Assembly: GCA_964524835.1 (NCBI GenBank)
Contig: CAZGEG010000010.1
Coordinates: 62,001 to 126,000 of the forward strand
Direction of reading: 5' to 3'
From: JACRCG01 sp964524835
Lineage (GTDB): Bacteria > Desulfobacterota > Desulfuromonadia > Geobacterales > Pseudopelobacteraceae
DNA length: 64,000 bases
Under the pieces are notes generated by a model. It searched no databases. It saw nothing but the letters and a program-made list of their open reading frames with translations, and was not told the DNA's origin. Below, piece after piece: positions 33,775 through 41,813 of this stretch; position 1 is the stretch's first letter, and each line of letters begins with the position of its first letter. A program made the translations under genes and the position numbers.

Positions 33775-33905
33775 AGTGTCTGAAAGAACAAGTATCAACT
33801 GTCTTCCTCTACGCGACATCGACGCCTTCATTCCGAACTGCTCAAGAAGCTTGCGGTAGGTGTGAGAGCAGTTGGGCAAGAAAGTGGACAGGTAAACAAA
33901 AGATA
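33775..33905 (-). pseudogene. IS3-family transposase (OrfB) remnant
   Basis: Minus-strand reading contains NCSHTYRKLLEQFGMKASMS followed by RRG, which matches the part of IS3/IS150-type OrfB transposases just before the conserved NCYDNA segment and the last catalytic Glu. The rest of the DDE domain and OrfA are missing, and the frame continues into unrelated sequence, so this is a decayed fragment of about 40 codons. It lies between the two convergent porin transcription units. Confidence 0.65.
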
Positions 33906-33942
33906 GCCAGCTTGTTTTTGAGTAAAAAAAGAAGGATTGCGG

Positions 33943-33980
33943 AAAAAAGCAGGGCGGGAAGTTTGTCAAACTCCACGCCC
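33943..33980 (-). terminator. intrinsic terminator of the minus-strand porin gene
   Basis: Arms 33952-33964 and 33968-33980 form a 13-bp stem with two imperfect positions; six T follow on the minus strand after GC. Confidence 0.75.
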
Positions 33981-34016
33981 TTTTGTTAAGCTAACTTGCT
34001 AACGAACGGTTATAAT

Positions 34017-35351
34017 TTAGAAGAAATAGAATGCAGCGAAACGGAGTATGTTTGCTGAACCCAAATCAGAAGTACCTGCTGATACTTTACCATACTTAGT
34101 TTCCAGGTGCTGGTACTCTGCCATAACCCTGACTGCGGCGTTCAGGTCATATGAAACGTTGCCGTAGTATAGCGTGGTAGATTTCGCGAAATCATTTGCT
34201 GTGTAACGATCATAATCAATAGCACCTCTTCTGCCATAACCGGCTGTGATACCCAGTTCCTGTGTCGGATAGAAGATGGCCTGAGCAGCCAGGCCGTAGC
34301 CCTCGGCCGGGGTTGGATCGGCTGATGCAGCATCGAATACCGTGGTGGCGGTGGCCGCGTTAAAAGCCATATTGGCAGCCTGGTAGGCCTGACCTTCAAG
34401 GGACATGGTCATGGCGCGACTCTTGCCGTCTGATGACTTCAATACAGGTACAAAGGCGTAGAACCCGTAACCGTAAGAGTCTACCGTCTTGTTTGCCGCG
34501 ACCACAGGAAGAACGGTTTTTGAATTTCCATAAAGTCCGAAGACACCCAGGGTCAGGGGTCTCATGGGCAGGCCGAAATAACCGGGTGCAGCGCCGAGCG
34601 CTTTGCTGCTAAACATGATCTGTCCGGCGCCATTGACTGCAGCGCCGTAATTGGTACCTGCTGCCTGGTTATTGCCATTCTGGTTGGGATCCTGTACGCC
34701 GAGCACAAAGCTGAGCGAGTTGTCTTTATTAAAGTTGACCTTCTGGGTCAGGCGGATCTGCGGTACGCGCGGGTTGTTCGGGGTGCCGGTGGTGGCGCCG
34801 GAGCGGAAGTCAACCGTGGAAGCGACCATGGGGCCGAAGATATCCCAGTTCTGGCCAAAGAGAACCTGGGTATTGGCCCAGTCCAGAGAACCATACGCCA
34901 GGCGCATTCTGAACTGGGGACTCTCCGGAGCAGCAGATGCGTCACCGTAGAAGTCCCCCTCAATCAGAGCGTTGGTCTTGGCACCCAGGAACGTAGGTCC
35001 ACCGACCTTGAACCATAAGCGGGACTGTCGGGCGGTAAAAATGGATTGTTCCTGTTTTCCTGCAGTAGAAGATCCCTTGGGAATTAAACCTGACCCAGGT
35101 GTCAAGCCACCGGAGGGGCCTAAATTCACCGAGTTGTAAGCGTAGTCTAGCTTTACAAAGCCGCCGATGGAGAGATTGAACTTGCTGGTGACCGGCGAGG
35201 CCATCTTGCCATAGATGCCGGGAGCCACCTCGCAGGAAGGCTCGAAATCGCAGTTATAGGCCGGCACAGTAACCTGCGGAACATCCTGAGCCATGGCCGG
35301 AGCGGCCAAAAACAGAGCGGCAATACCCAATGTGAATCCCTTTTTCTTCAT
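34017..35351 (-). CDS. outer-membrane porin, beta-barrel
   Basis: A 444-aa protein with a Sec signal peptide (MKKKGFTLGIAALFLAAPAM, cleavage after AMA). The mature part has a cysteine pair near its N-terminus (YNCDFEPSCEV), repeated amphipathic strands such as FNLSIGGFVKLDYAY and RLWFKVGGPTFLGAKTNALI, and a terminal Phe (AAFYFF), as in Gram-negative outer-membrane barrels. It resembles DcaP-type porins in the N-terminal strand pattern. ATG at 35351 has AAGGAGG ahead and the signal peptide, so upstream codons are rejected. Substrate unknown. A lipoprotein gene lies upstream on the same strand. Confidence 0.8.
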   Translation of the reverse strand: MKKKGFTLGIAALFLAAPAMAQDVPQVTVPAYNCDFEPSCEVAPGIYGKMASPVTSKFNLSIGGFVKLDYAYNSVNLGPSGGLTPGSGLIPKGSSTAGKQEQSIFTARQSRLWFKVGGPTFLGAKTNALIEGDFYGDASAAPESPQFRMRLAYGSLDWANTQVLFGQNWDIFGPMVASTVDFRSGATTGTPNNPRVPQIRLTQKVNFNKDNSLSFVLGVQDPNQNGNNQAAGTNYGAAVNGAGQIMFSSKALGAAPGYFGLPMRPLTLGVFGLYGNSKTVLPVVAANKTVDSYGYGFYAFVPVLKSSDGKSRAMTMSLEGQAYQAANMAFNAATATTVFDAASADPTPAEGYGLAAQAIFYPTQELGITAGYGRRGAIDYDRYTANDFAKSTTLYYGNVSYDLNAAVRVMAEYQHLETKYGKVSAGTSDLGSANILRFAAFYFF

Positions 35352-35399
35352 GAATTCCTCCTTCTGTGTAATAGAAATGTTAGAACAAGATGCGCCCAC

Positions 35400-35435
35400 T
35401 TACCAATCCGGATTGTAATCCGTACCGTGCAACAT
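35400..35435 (-). CDS. possible 11-residue leader peptide before the porin gene
   Basis: In the 118-base gap between the lipoprotein and porin genes, ATG at 35435 is preceded by AGGAGGTG with nine bases spacing and encodes MLHGTDYNPDW before TAA. The ribosome site is stronger than that of many real genes nearby. It may be a leader peptide or chance. Confidence 0.3.
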   Translation of the reverse strand: MLHGTDYNPDW

Positions 35436-35469
35436 GTTACAGCCACCTCCTCTCATTTAAAGTATTAAA

Positions 35470-36447
35470 TCATTGCAGAGCAATGATGTCGGTGAGGTAC
35501 AACTGTACACCATCTTTAACAGTAGCAGTCGACCCATTCGATCCAACAAATCCGCTTACCTCCAAGGTCCCTACTATACTCCCCGGAGCAAAACCCAGTC
35601 CCTGAACCACTTTCCCTCCCCGGTATGCATTTAACCTTTGCCCCATGTTGACACCAGCTTCGTGGCCGGCGTTAATGTAGATTTTGTCGCCTTCAATAGC
35701 CACGATCTTGGCATGCCAGGGAAGCAGAACAATCGCATCACGCGCCCTTTCAGCAAGGAGAGAAATTGATGAGACGACAGCGGAATTCAATCCGGCGGGG
35801 TCTTTTGCATCATACATCGGGATAATGGAGTCAACTTTGCTGATCAAGCTCACTCCCATGCCGTCATACATCTCGACCGACAGGTATCTGCCGGAGGTGA
35901 GTCCTTCCGGAGCCGATACAAACAGCGACACATTGACGCCCAAATCCTGCCAGGCCTTTGCAGCATACGCAGCTCGCTCATCCCTGGATTGGAGTTTTTC
36001 CGCTGCCGCTTCCGGGGCTATTGCAATGACGGGGGAACCTGGCAGGACCCGCAGCTTTTCCTTGAAAGGAATAGCCAGCTGATTTTGACCTGTTTCAAGA
36101 ACTGCCGCTCGATTTCGCATGCCGGCGGGAAATGAATGCGCAACAGTAGTAACTACAGGCGTTGCAGTAGTTACAGAGGATGGATATTTTGGAGCTGCGC
36201 CACTTGTCTGGCTATTCTTTACCGCTTCATATGCTATTTTGATAGCTTCGCTGCCACGAGGCAGACCATTTTCAACGGAACTCTTCGGCACCCAGATAGT
36301 TGCAGGGGCGTCACGCGACATGGTAAGGACTGGATTGCTGATCTCAACGTATTCCTTCTGTGGATTTTTGTCGCTAACGGGCCTGTTTCCCGCACAAGCC
36401 GTCAGGGAAAGAATTATAGACAAAAGCAGATAGTTATGTAATCGCAA
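35470..36447 (-). CDS. lipoprotein with FlgT-like C-terminal region
   Basis: A 325-aa lipoprotein. TTG at 36447 is chosen because AAGGAG precedes it by six bases and it gives a short type II signal peptide ending LTACAG (lipobox Cys near residue 19); upstream codons would give an overlong leader. The C-terminal part (KIVAIEGDKIYINAGHEAGV, GQRLNAYRGGK, GTLEVSGFVG) looks like the C-terminal domain of FlgT-like envelope proteins. The middle portion (LGVNVSLFVSAPEGLTSGRY) is not recognised. It is divergent from the secreted CsgG/FlgT-like protein gene at 36785 and upstream of the porin gene. Confidence 0.72.
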   Translation of the reverse strand: MRLHNYLLLSIILSLTACAGNRPVSDKNPQKEYVEISNPVLTMSRDAPATIWVPKSSVENGLPRGSEAIKIAYEAVKNSQTSGAAPKYPSSVTTATPVVTTVAHSFPAGMRNRAAVLETGQNQLAIPFKEKLRVLPGSPVIAIAPEAAAEKLQSRDERAAYAAKAWQDLGVNVSLFVSAPEGLTSGRYLSVEMYDGMGVSLISKVDSIIPMYDAKDPAGLNSAVVSSISLLAERARDAIVLLPWHAKIVAIEGDKIYINAGHEAGVNMGQRLNAYRGGKVVQGLGFAPGSIVGTLEVSGFVGSNGSTATVKDGVQLYLTDIIALQ

Positions 36448-36784
36448 TGAATTCTCCTTCTGTTGCATAGCAAGAATGGAAATAAAGTGCCCCAGCTCAT
36501 TTATTTGGAAAACCAAAAATAACATTGTATTGTAATTTTTTTTTGGTGTTTTTTTTTTACTTCACAATCTTGATAATGTCAAACTTATTCAGTCAAGAGG
36601 CATATTGACAAAGTAATAAGTTATAGAACCACGTTTTTTATATATATCTAAAGACATGGCGCCTTTCACACTTTTAGTGCGCAAAATGCCGGATTATATT
36701 TAATCGGCTTCAAGGCATTTATTTTGACTTTGCGGGGTACATTTGCGATAATCCGCCAGCTTTATACCCTGCCGTGGAGGCTAC
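36448..36784. promoter_or_regulatory. divergent promoter region with long T tracts
   Basis: No gene is seen. For the minus strand, TTGACA (complement of 36577-36582) has a weak TAAAAA -10 in oligo-T tracts at 36536-36558. For the plus strand, TTGACT at 36724-36729 and GATAAT at 36747-36752 with 17-base spacing form a good promoter ending about 30 bases before the 36785 gene. Homopolymer runs of nine and ten or more T could make this region phase-variable or simply bent. Confidence 0.6.
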
Positions 36785-38293
36785 ATGAAAAAAATACAGC
36801 TAATACCTTTAGTACTGATGCTTGTTCTGTGTGCCGTCTACGCACAAGCCGCCCAGATCAAGGTATTCGTGACTGGCATGAATGCAATTGGTGCACAGAA
36901 CAAAGATGACATGAAGGCAACACTGCAAATGTTGCTGTCATCGCGCCTGAACAGTGACGGGATCGTAGTCGTGGGGAGCGAGGCTGAAGCCGATGTCGTG
37001 GTGAGCGGCACGTACGTTACCATCGGCAAGATTTTCAGTATCGACGCGGTCGCCAAAACACCAACAGGTAATACAGTGACCCGGGCCTTTGTTCAGGGAG
37101 AAACGCAGGATGAACTGATCCCGGCCGTGGGCAAGCTTGCCGAAAAGCTCTCAGCCGCGCTTGTCAAGATTTACTCCGGCGATCAACCTGTCGCTGCAGC
37201 ACAGCAGCCAGCGCCGGCAACGGTGCCGCCGGTTGCCGCCCTCCTTTCTGCAGTCAACACAAACGAGCAACTCGTCAAATCTGCGCCTGGTGGTGATTTC
37301 ATCAAGCCGCGCGCGCAGGAGGCCACCACTAACGGCTGGCTGAGCAGGCGCCTGACCGGCGCAGCCAACCTGATGGCCACCGGCTTGACTTTGCCGGACG
37401 GGAGCAGGGAGGTTTTTCTGGCTGAAGATCAGCTGCTTGCCTACTACCGCCAGGGAAGAGATATGAATCTGGTTGCCGAAATCCGGTTCAAAAACACGGA
37501 GAAAGTAATCTCATTGGATACGATTGCCGGCAGTGACGGAACTCTTGAGATCTATGTCACCATTATCCGTTCAGGCGAACTGGCCTCACAGGTCTTGCAG
37601 GTGAAGGGTGACAAGCTGCAGCTTGTTGCTGAAAAACTGCCCTACTATTTCCGCAGCGCGGCACTAGCCGGTGGAACGAAGAAGCTCTATGCCCAGGCCA
37701 TGGGGCGTGGCGAAGATTATTTTGGTGATGTCGCAGAGGCAACCCGCAGCGGGTCTTCCATCTCCCTTAAAAATCCGATCAAAATGCCCCGGTACGGCAC
37801 TATCTACAGCTTCAACCAGTTCCGTAACAGCGAGGGGACTACCTTTACGGTTGTCATAAATCCTGACAGCTATCTGGTCGTGTATGACCAGCAGATGAGC
37901 GAAATCTGGCGCAGCAACGATAAGTTTGGCGGCTCCGAATTGTATTTTCAAAAAGATGATGCAAACAATGTCCGGGTAACGGGAGACAAGTTCCGCTGGA
38001 TCTTCATGAATCAACGTATCCATGTTTCGTCCAGGGGCGAGATAATGGTCGGTAAAAATGATGGATTCTGGGTGCTGGGCAACGCCCGCTCCTACAAAAG
38101 CGGCGCTGTCTACTGTCTGGTCTGGAACGGCTCCAGCCTTGATGAAAAGTGGCGGACACGCGAAACCCAGAATTATATGCCCGATTACCTGGTTGACGAT
38201 ACACGCAACGAACTGCTGATCCTGCAGACCGTGCAGCGTGCGGGCTTTGCTGGCCGCGGGGCTTCATCGCTCTCGATCAGAAAAATCGAATAG
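36785..38293 (+). CDS. secreted protein with CsgG/FlgT-like N-terminus and propeller-like C-terminus
   Basis: A 502-aa protein with a Sec signal peptide (MKKIQLIPLVLMLVLCAVYA, cleavage after AQA). Residues 24-125 (TGMNAIGAQNKDDMKATLQM, VVGSEAEADVVVSGTYVTIG, LAEKLSAALVKIY) look like the CsgG/TolB-N/FlgT-middle alpha/beta fold. After a proline-rich linker, residues 180-500 consist of repeated beta strands with VFLAEDQLLAYY- and ISLDTIAGSDGTLEIYV-type units, resembling a VCBS/FG-GAP-like propeller. I do not recognise a named family. A role in the envelope together with the divergent lipoprotein is inference from position and shared FlgT-like features. Confidence 0.7.
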   Translation: MKKIQLIPLVLMLVLCAVYAQAAQIKVFVTGMNAIGAQNKDDMKATLQMLLSSRLNSDGIVVVGSEAEADVVVSGTYVTIGKIFSIDAVAKTPTGNTVTRAFVQGETQDELIPAVGKLAEKLSAALVKIYSGDQPVAAAQQPAPATVPPVAALLSAVNTNEQLVKSAPGGDFIKPRAQEATTNGWLSRRLTGAANLMATGLTLPDGSREVFLAEDQLLAYYRQGRDMNLVAEIRFKNTEKVISLDTIAGSDGTLEIYVTIIRSGELASQVLQVKGDKLQLVAEKLPYYFRSAALAGGTKKLYAQAMGRGEDYFGDVAEATRSGSSISLKNPIKMPRYGTIYSFNQFRNSEGTTFTVVINPDSYLVVYDQQMSEIWRSNDKFGGSELYFQKDDANNVRVTGDKFRWIFMNQRIHVSSRGEIMVGKNDGFWVLGNARSYKSGAVYCLVWNGSSLDEKWRTRETQNYMPDYLVDDTRNELLILQTVQRAGFAGRGASSLSIRKIE

Positions 38294-38328
38294 ATGGTAT
38301 TGTCGGCCCTGTTCCGTGGATAAAGCAT

Positions 38329-38352
38329 GGCGGGAGCAATCCCGCCTTTTTT
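38329..38352 (+). terminator. intrinsic terminator before parA
   Basis: GGCGGGA-gcaa-TCCCGCC followed by six T; separates the secreted protein gene from parAB. Confidence 0.93.
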
Positions 38353-38437
38353 GGCTTTCCTTTGACCAATGCGAAGAGCTGTGCTACATTCTCGCCACGC
38401 AAAAACCGGAGAAATATTCCGGGAAAACGTATCTGAA

Positions 38438-39247
38438 ATGCCCACTGAAAAGAGTGCAATACCCTTGAATCCTCAATCTAAAATCATCTGTATCGCCAAC
38501 CAGAAAGGCGGCGTCGGCAAAACGACCACTGCTGTCAATCTTGCCGCGTGTCTGGCTGCCGCTGAGAGGCCTACTTTGCTGGTCGACATCGACCCGCAGG
38601 GCAATGCGACCAGCGGCGTAGGAGTTGACAAGGCATCGCTGAAGCAGACCGTGTATGATGCCCTGATAAACGAAGCTGACCCTTGCGGAGTGATTGTTGA
38701 TACGGGACATCCGTTCCTGCATATCATGCCGTCAAACTCCGATCTTGCCGGTGCTGAACTGGAACTGGCGACCGAAATCGGGCGAGAGCATAAATTAAAG
38801 TTTATCCTGGCAGCGCTGGCAGAAAAATACCGCTACATTATTATCGATTGTCCCCCCTCGCTCAGTCTTCTGACCATTAACGCCATGACTGCGGCCCATT
38901 CGGTGCTGATACCGCTCCAGTGCGAGTTCTACGCCATGGAGGGCTTTTCCCAGATTCTGCACACCATCAAGCTGATTAAAAAAATGGTTAACCCGCAACT
39001 TGCTATCGAAGGGGTGCTTCTGACCATGTACGATGCACGCGGCAATCTCAGCAAGGATGTGGCAGAAGAGATCCGGTCCAATTTCCCCGACCAGGTGTTT
39101 GAAGCGGTCATTCCCCGCAATGTCCGCCTGGCGGAAGCGCCCAGCCACGGCAAGCCGGTTATTTATTATGACATCACGTCACGCGGCGCATCCAGCTATC
39201 TTCAGCTGGCTCGTGAGATCATCCGCAGGGAGAACATACATGGCTAG
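38438..39247 (+). CDS. parA: chromosome partitioning ATPase ParA (Soj)
   Basis: A 269-aa deviant Walker-type ATPase that positions origin-proximal parS/ParB complexes. The P-loop KGGVGKTTTAVNLAA carries the signature lysine of the family; VDIDPQGNATSG, IIDCPPSLSLLT and the C-terminal VIPRNVRLAEAPSHGKP are all present. Start is uncertain: ATG at 38438 has a weak ribosome site, and the conserved part begins at SKIICIANQ about ten residues later. It overlaps parB by eight bases. No parS consensus was found in the window, although the location next to ATP synthase genes is usual for chromosomal parAB. Confidence 0.95.
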   Translation: MPTEKSAIPLNPQSKIICIANQKGGVGKTTTAVNLAACLAAAERPTLLVDIDPQGNATSGVGVDKASLKQTVYDALINEADPCGVIVDTGHPFLHIMPSNSDLAGAELELATEIGREHKLKFILAALAEKYRYIIIDCPPSLSLLTINAMTAAHSVLIPLQCEFYAMEGFSQILHTIKLIKKMVNPQLAIEGVLLTMYDARGNLSKDVAEEIRSNFPDQVFEAVIPRNVRLAEAPSHGKPVIYYDITSRGASSYLQLAREIIRRENIHG

Positions 39248-40094
39248 AATAGGCGGCCTCGGCAAAGGGATGGCTGCGCTGTTGCAGGTAACAGAAACGG
39301 TCGATGAATCAAAGAATTACTTTATCTGTCCGATTGAAAAAATACGTCCCAACCGTAATCAGCCACGCAAGCATTTCGCAGCAGAAAAGCTGGAGGAGTT
39401 GGCCGCCTCGATTCGCGAAAAGGGAATCATTCAGCCGCTGGTTGTCACCAGAAAAGATGACGGTTACGAGATAATTGCCGGGGAACGCCGCTGGCGGGCT
39501 GCCCAGAAAGCCGGTCTGCACGAAATCCCGGTTGTTATCCGCGAGGCTACGCCGGATGCGGTCATGGAGCTGGCTCTGATCGAGAATATCCAGCGGCAGG
39601 ATCTGAATGCGATTGAGGAGGCCATGGCCTACCGCTCGCTAGTGGAGCAATTAAGTATCTCGCAGGAAGATGTGGCCCGCAGGGTCGGCAAGAACCGGAC
39701 AACGGTCACCAACTCGCTGCGGCTGCTCAAATTGCCGGAAGAGATACAGCGGGACATCGTTGAGGAGCGGCTCAGTATGGGCCATGCCCGCGCCCTGTTA
39801 TCGCTTGAAAACGGTGAACTGGTCGAAAAGGTACGCCACGAGATCCTTCATCGCCAGTTGAGCGTTCGCGCCACGGAAGACCTTGTACGCAGGCTGAAAG
39901 TCAACCCGCATCCGGCCCCGGTCAAGCGCATGCAACAGCCTGATCTGCTGATGTCGTCGCTGGAAGAACAGCTTCAGAAGCGCTTCCAGTCTCGTGTTGC
40001 GATCCGTAAAGTCGGTACAAGGGGGGGGCGGTTGGAAATCCATTTCAGTGATTCTGACGAATTAACCCGCATAATTGACCTGCTGGATATCTGA
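39240..40094 (+). CDS. parB: chromosome partitioning protein ParB (Spo0J)
   Basis: A 284-aa CTPase that loads at parS and spreads along DNA. Features: N-terminal GGLGKGMAALL (ParA-interaction helix), I-R-NRNQPRKHF, the CTP-binding GERRWRAAQKAG and ELALIENIQRQDLNAIEEA motifs, the HTH segment SQEDVARRVGKNRTTVTNSLRL, and a C-terminal dimerisation domain ending IIDLLDI. The start ATG overlaps the parA stop codon region, implying translational coupling. Confidence 0.97.
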   Translation: MARIGGLGKGMAALLQVTETVDESKNYFICPIEKIRPNRNQPRKHFAAEKLEELAASIREKGIIQPLVVTRKDDGYEIIAGERRWRAAQKAGLHEIPVVIREATPDAVMELALIENIQRQDLNAIEEAMAYRSLVEQLSISQEDVARRVGKNRTTVTNSLRLLKLPEEIQRDIVEERLSMGHARALLSLENGELVEKVRHEILHRQLSVRATEDLVRRLKVNPHPAPVKRMQQPDLLMSSLEEQLQKRFQSRVAIRKVGTRGGRLEIHFSDSDELTRIIDLLDI

Positions 40095-40132
40095 TACTCC
40101 CAAAATAAATATGCCGTGTTGCTGCAATTGTC

Positions 40133-40160
40133 TTGACAGCTCTCCGATTATTATGATAGC
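40133..40160 (+). promoter_or_regulatory. sigma-70-like promoter of the atp cluster
   Basis: TTGACA at 40133-40138 and GATAGC at 40155-40160 with a 16-base spacer, about 67 bases ahead of atpX. The -10 is weak, so read-through from parAB may also contribute. Confidence 0.5.
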
Positions 40161-40226
40161 TAACCTCTGTTTTACGCCCGTGTCTGGGATACAGTATACA
40201 ACTAAGGATGCCTCAAGGGGTAGGTC

Positions 40227-40652
40227 GTGATTGAATTAAATTTGTCATTCGTAATCCAGCTGGTCAACTTCGGCATTCTTATTCTTGTTCTCAACGTATT
40301 TCTGTACAAGCCGATCCGCAAGGTTCTGGCCGACCGCCGTCAGGTGATCGACTCGGCCCGCGAAAAGACCGTTTCAGTAGATGCGGAAGTGCAGAGCAAG
40401 ATGACTCAGTATGAAGCCCGACTGCATGAGGCCAAGGCGGAGGCGGGCACCCGTCGAGCCGAAGCGTTGAAAGGTGCACAGGCGGAGGAGGCACTCCTGC
40501 TGGAGAAAGCACGCAAGCAGGCTTCCGACTCACTGGCTTCTATACGCGACAGGATTGCCAAAGAAGCTGGTGAAGCGCGAGAACTGTTGAAAAAACAGGC
40601 CGAGGTTTTATCAGGTGATATCTGCGAGAAAATCCTCGGGAGGAGCCTGTAG
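40227..40652 (+). CDS. atpX: ATP synthase F0 subunit b' (AtpX)
   Basis: A 141-aa peripheral-stalk subunit: one N-terminal transmembrane helix (FVIQLVNFGILILVLNVFLY) followed by a long Ala/Glu/Lys/Arg-rich helix. It starts with GTG. Together with the next gene it makes a b/b' heterodimer, as in Geobacter, cyanobacteria and alphaproteobacteria. First gene of a seven-gene cluster; the a and c subunit genes are absent from this window. Confidence 0.88.
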   Translation: MIELNLSFVIQLVNFGILILVLNVFLYKPIRKVLADRRQVIDSAREKTVSVDAEVQSKMTQYEARLHEAKAEAGTRRAEALKGAQAEEALLLEKARKQASDSLASIRDRIAKEAGEARELLKKQAEVLSGDICEKILGRSL

Positions 40653-40654
40653 TT

Positions 40655-41266
40655 ATGAGTATCGTATCGGATCGCTCCAAAAAAATAGTTGTCACGCTGG
40701 CCTACGTTTCGGCCATCGTCCTCCTCGCTTCTGTCGGGTTCGCTTCTGAAGGCGGCGGTGGGGCCCATCACCCTGACAGTGGTGCCCAGATGAAGGATTT
40801 CGGCTGGAGGGTACTCAACTTCGCCGTTCTGGCCGGCATAATCTTCTGGGCGCTTAAGAAGGCGGATGTGAAGGGGTCGCTTGCTGCCCGTCAGGCAGAT
40901 ATCGAAAAAAGCCTGAAAGATGCTGAAACGGCACGTGACGCCGCAGAAGCAAAATTGCGCGAATACAACGTCAGGCTTGATCAGGCATCGAAAGAAATTG
41001 ATGAGCTTCATGCAGCAATAGTTCGCGAAGGTGAGCAGGAAAAAAACCGTATTATCGCCGAAGCTACCATTGCCGCTGAAAAAATTGTCGTCCAGGCCGC
41101 CTTGTCCGCCGAGCAGGAAACTGTGAAAGCCCGCAATGAACTGCGTGCCGAAGCGGCCAGGCTTGCGGTGGAAATCGCGACCGGCAAGCTGACCGGCGCT
41201 ATCCAGAAGAACGACCACGACCGATTTGTCGGCGAATATCTTGACAAGGTGGTACAGATCCAGTGA
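40655..41266 (+). CDS. atpF: ATP synthase F0 subunit b
   Basis: A 203-aa b subunit with an N-terminal hydrophobic segment (IVVTLAYVSAIVLLASVGFA), which looks like a signal peptide, then a second membrane helix (VLNFAVLAGIIFWAL) and a long charged helix. The His-rich stretch GGGGAHHPDSGAQ between the two is characteristic of the longer b subunits. It starts two bases after atpX and overlaps atpH by four bases (GTGA), indicating tight coupling. Confidence 0.92.
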   Translation: MSIVSDRSKKIVVTLAYVSAIVLLASVGFASEGGGGAHHPDSGAQMKDFGWRVLNFAVLAGIIFWALKKADVKGSLAARQADIEKSLKDAETARDAAEAKLREYNVRLDQASKEIDELHAAIVREGEQEKNRIIAEATIAAEKIVVQAALSAEQETVKARNELRAEAARLAVEIATGKLTGAIQKNDHDRFVGEYLDKVVQIQ

Positions 41267-41805
41267 TCAATAACGCGATTGCGAGACGATACGCCAAAGC
41301 GCTTGTACAGCTAGGCTCGGAGGGCGGTCTGATCGACCGTTTCCGTAATGAGCTCTCCATAGTTGATTCCCTTTTTAAGGCCAATAGCGATTTGCGCTCC
41401 GCGTTTGCGGATCCGGCCCTGACTCAGGAGCAAAAAAAGAACATCATGAAGGAGTTGGCCAGCAAGACCGCCTGTTCCGAACTGGTGGGGAACTTTCTGC
41501 TGCTGCTGGTTGATAAAAACCGCGTCGCCTTCCTGGGGCAGATCGTCCAGACCTATGAAAAGCTGGCCGATGAATTCTCCGGTGTGATCCGCCCGGTCAT
41601 CACGACCGCCTTTCCGCTGGACGACAGCCAGGTAGTTGCGATCCGGAGTGCTCTGGAAAAAAAGACCGGTAAGAAGGTTGTGCCGCAGATGGTCGTTGAC
41701 CACTCCCTGCTGGGCGGCATAGTAACCCAGATAGGCGACATCGCATACGACAACAGTGTCAAGACTCAGCTTAAACGGATTAAGGATATATTACAGAAGG
41801 GGTAG
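41263..41805 (+). CDS. atpH: ATP synthase F1 subunit delta
   Basis: A 180-aa delta subunit connecting the peripheral stalk to the F1 head. Starts with GTG overlapping the atpF stop codon. Motifs: NNAIARRYAKAL at the N-terminus, a helical bundle to about residue 105, and the C-terminal LGGIVTQIGDIAYDNSVKTQLKRIKDIL that is very typical of OSCP/delta. Confidence 0.95.
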   Translation: MINNAIARRYAKALVQLGSEGGLIDRFRNELSIVDSLFKANSDLRSAFADPALTQEQKKNIMKELASKTACSELVGNFLLLLVDKNRVAFLGQIVQTYEKLADEFSGVIRPVITTAFPLDDSQVVAIRSALEKKTGKKVVPQMVVDHSLLGGIVTQIGDIAYDNSVKTQLKRIKDILQKG

Positions 41806-41813
41806 GAGCATCC

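Noticed and set aside
38438..40226. parS site near parAB
   Set aside because: I looked for TGTTTCACGTGAAACA or close variants and found none; TGTTTCGTGAAAATA near 31100 lacks the central bases.
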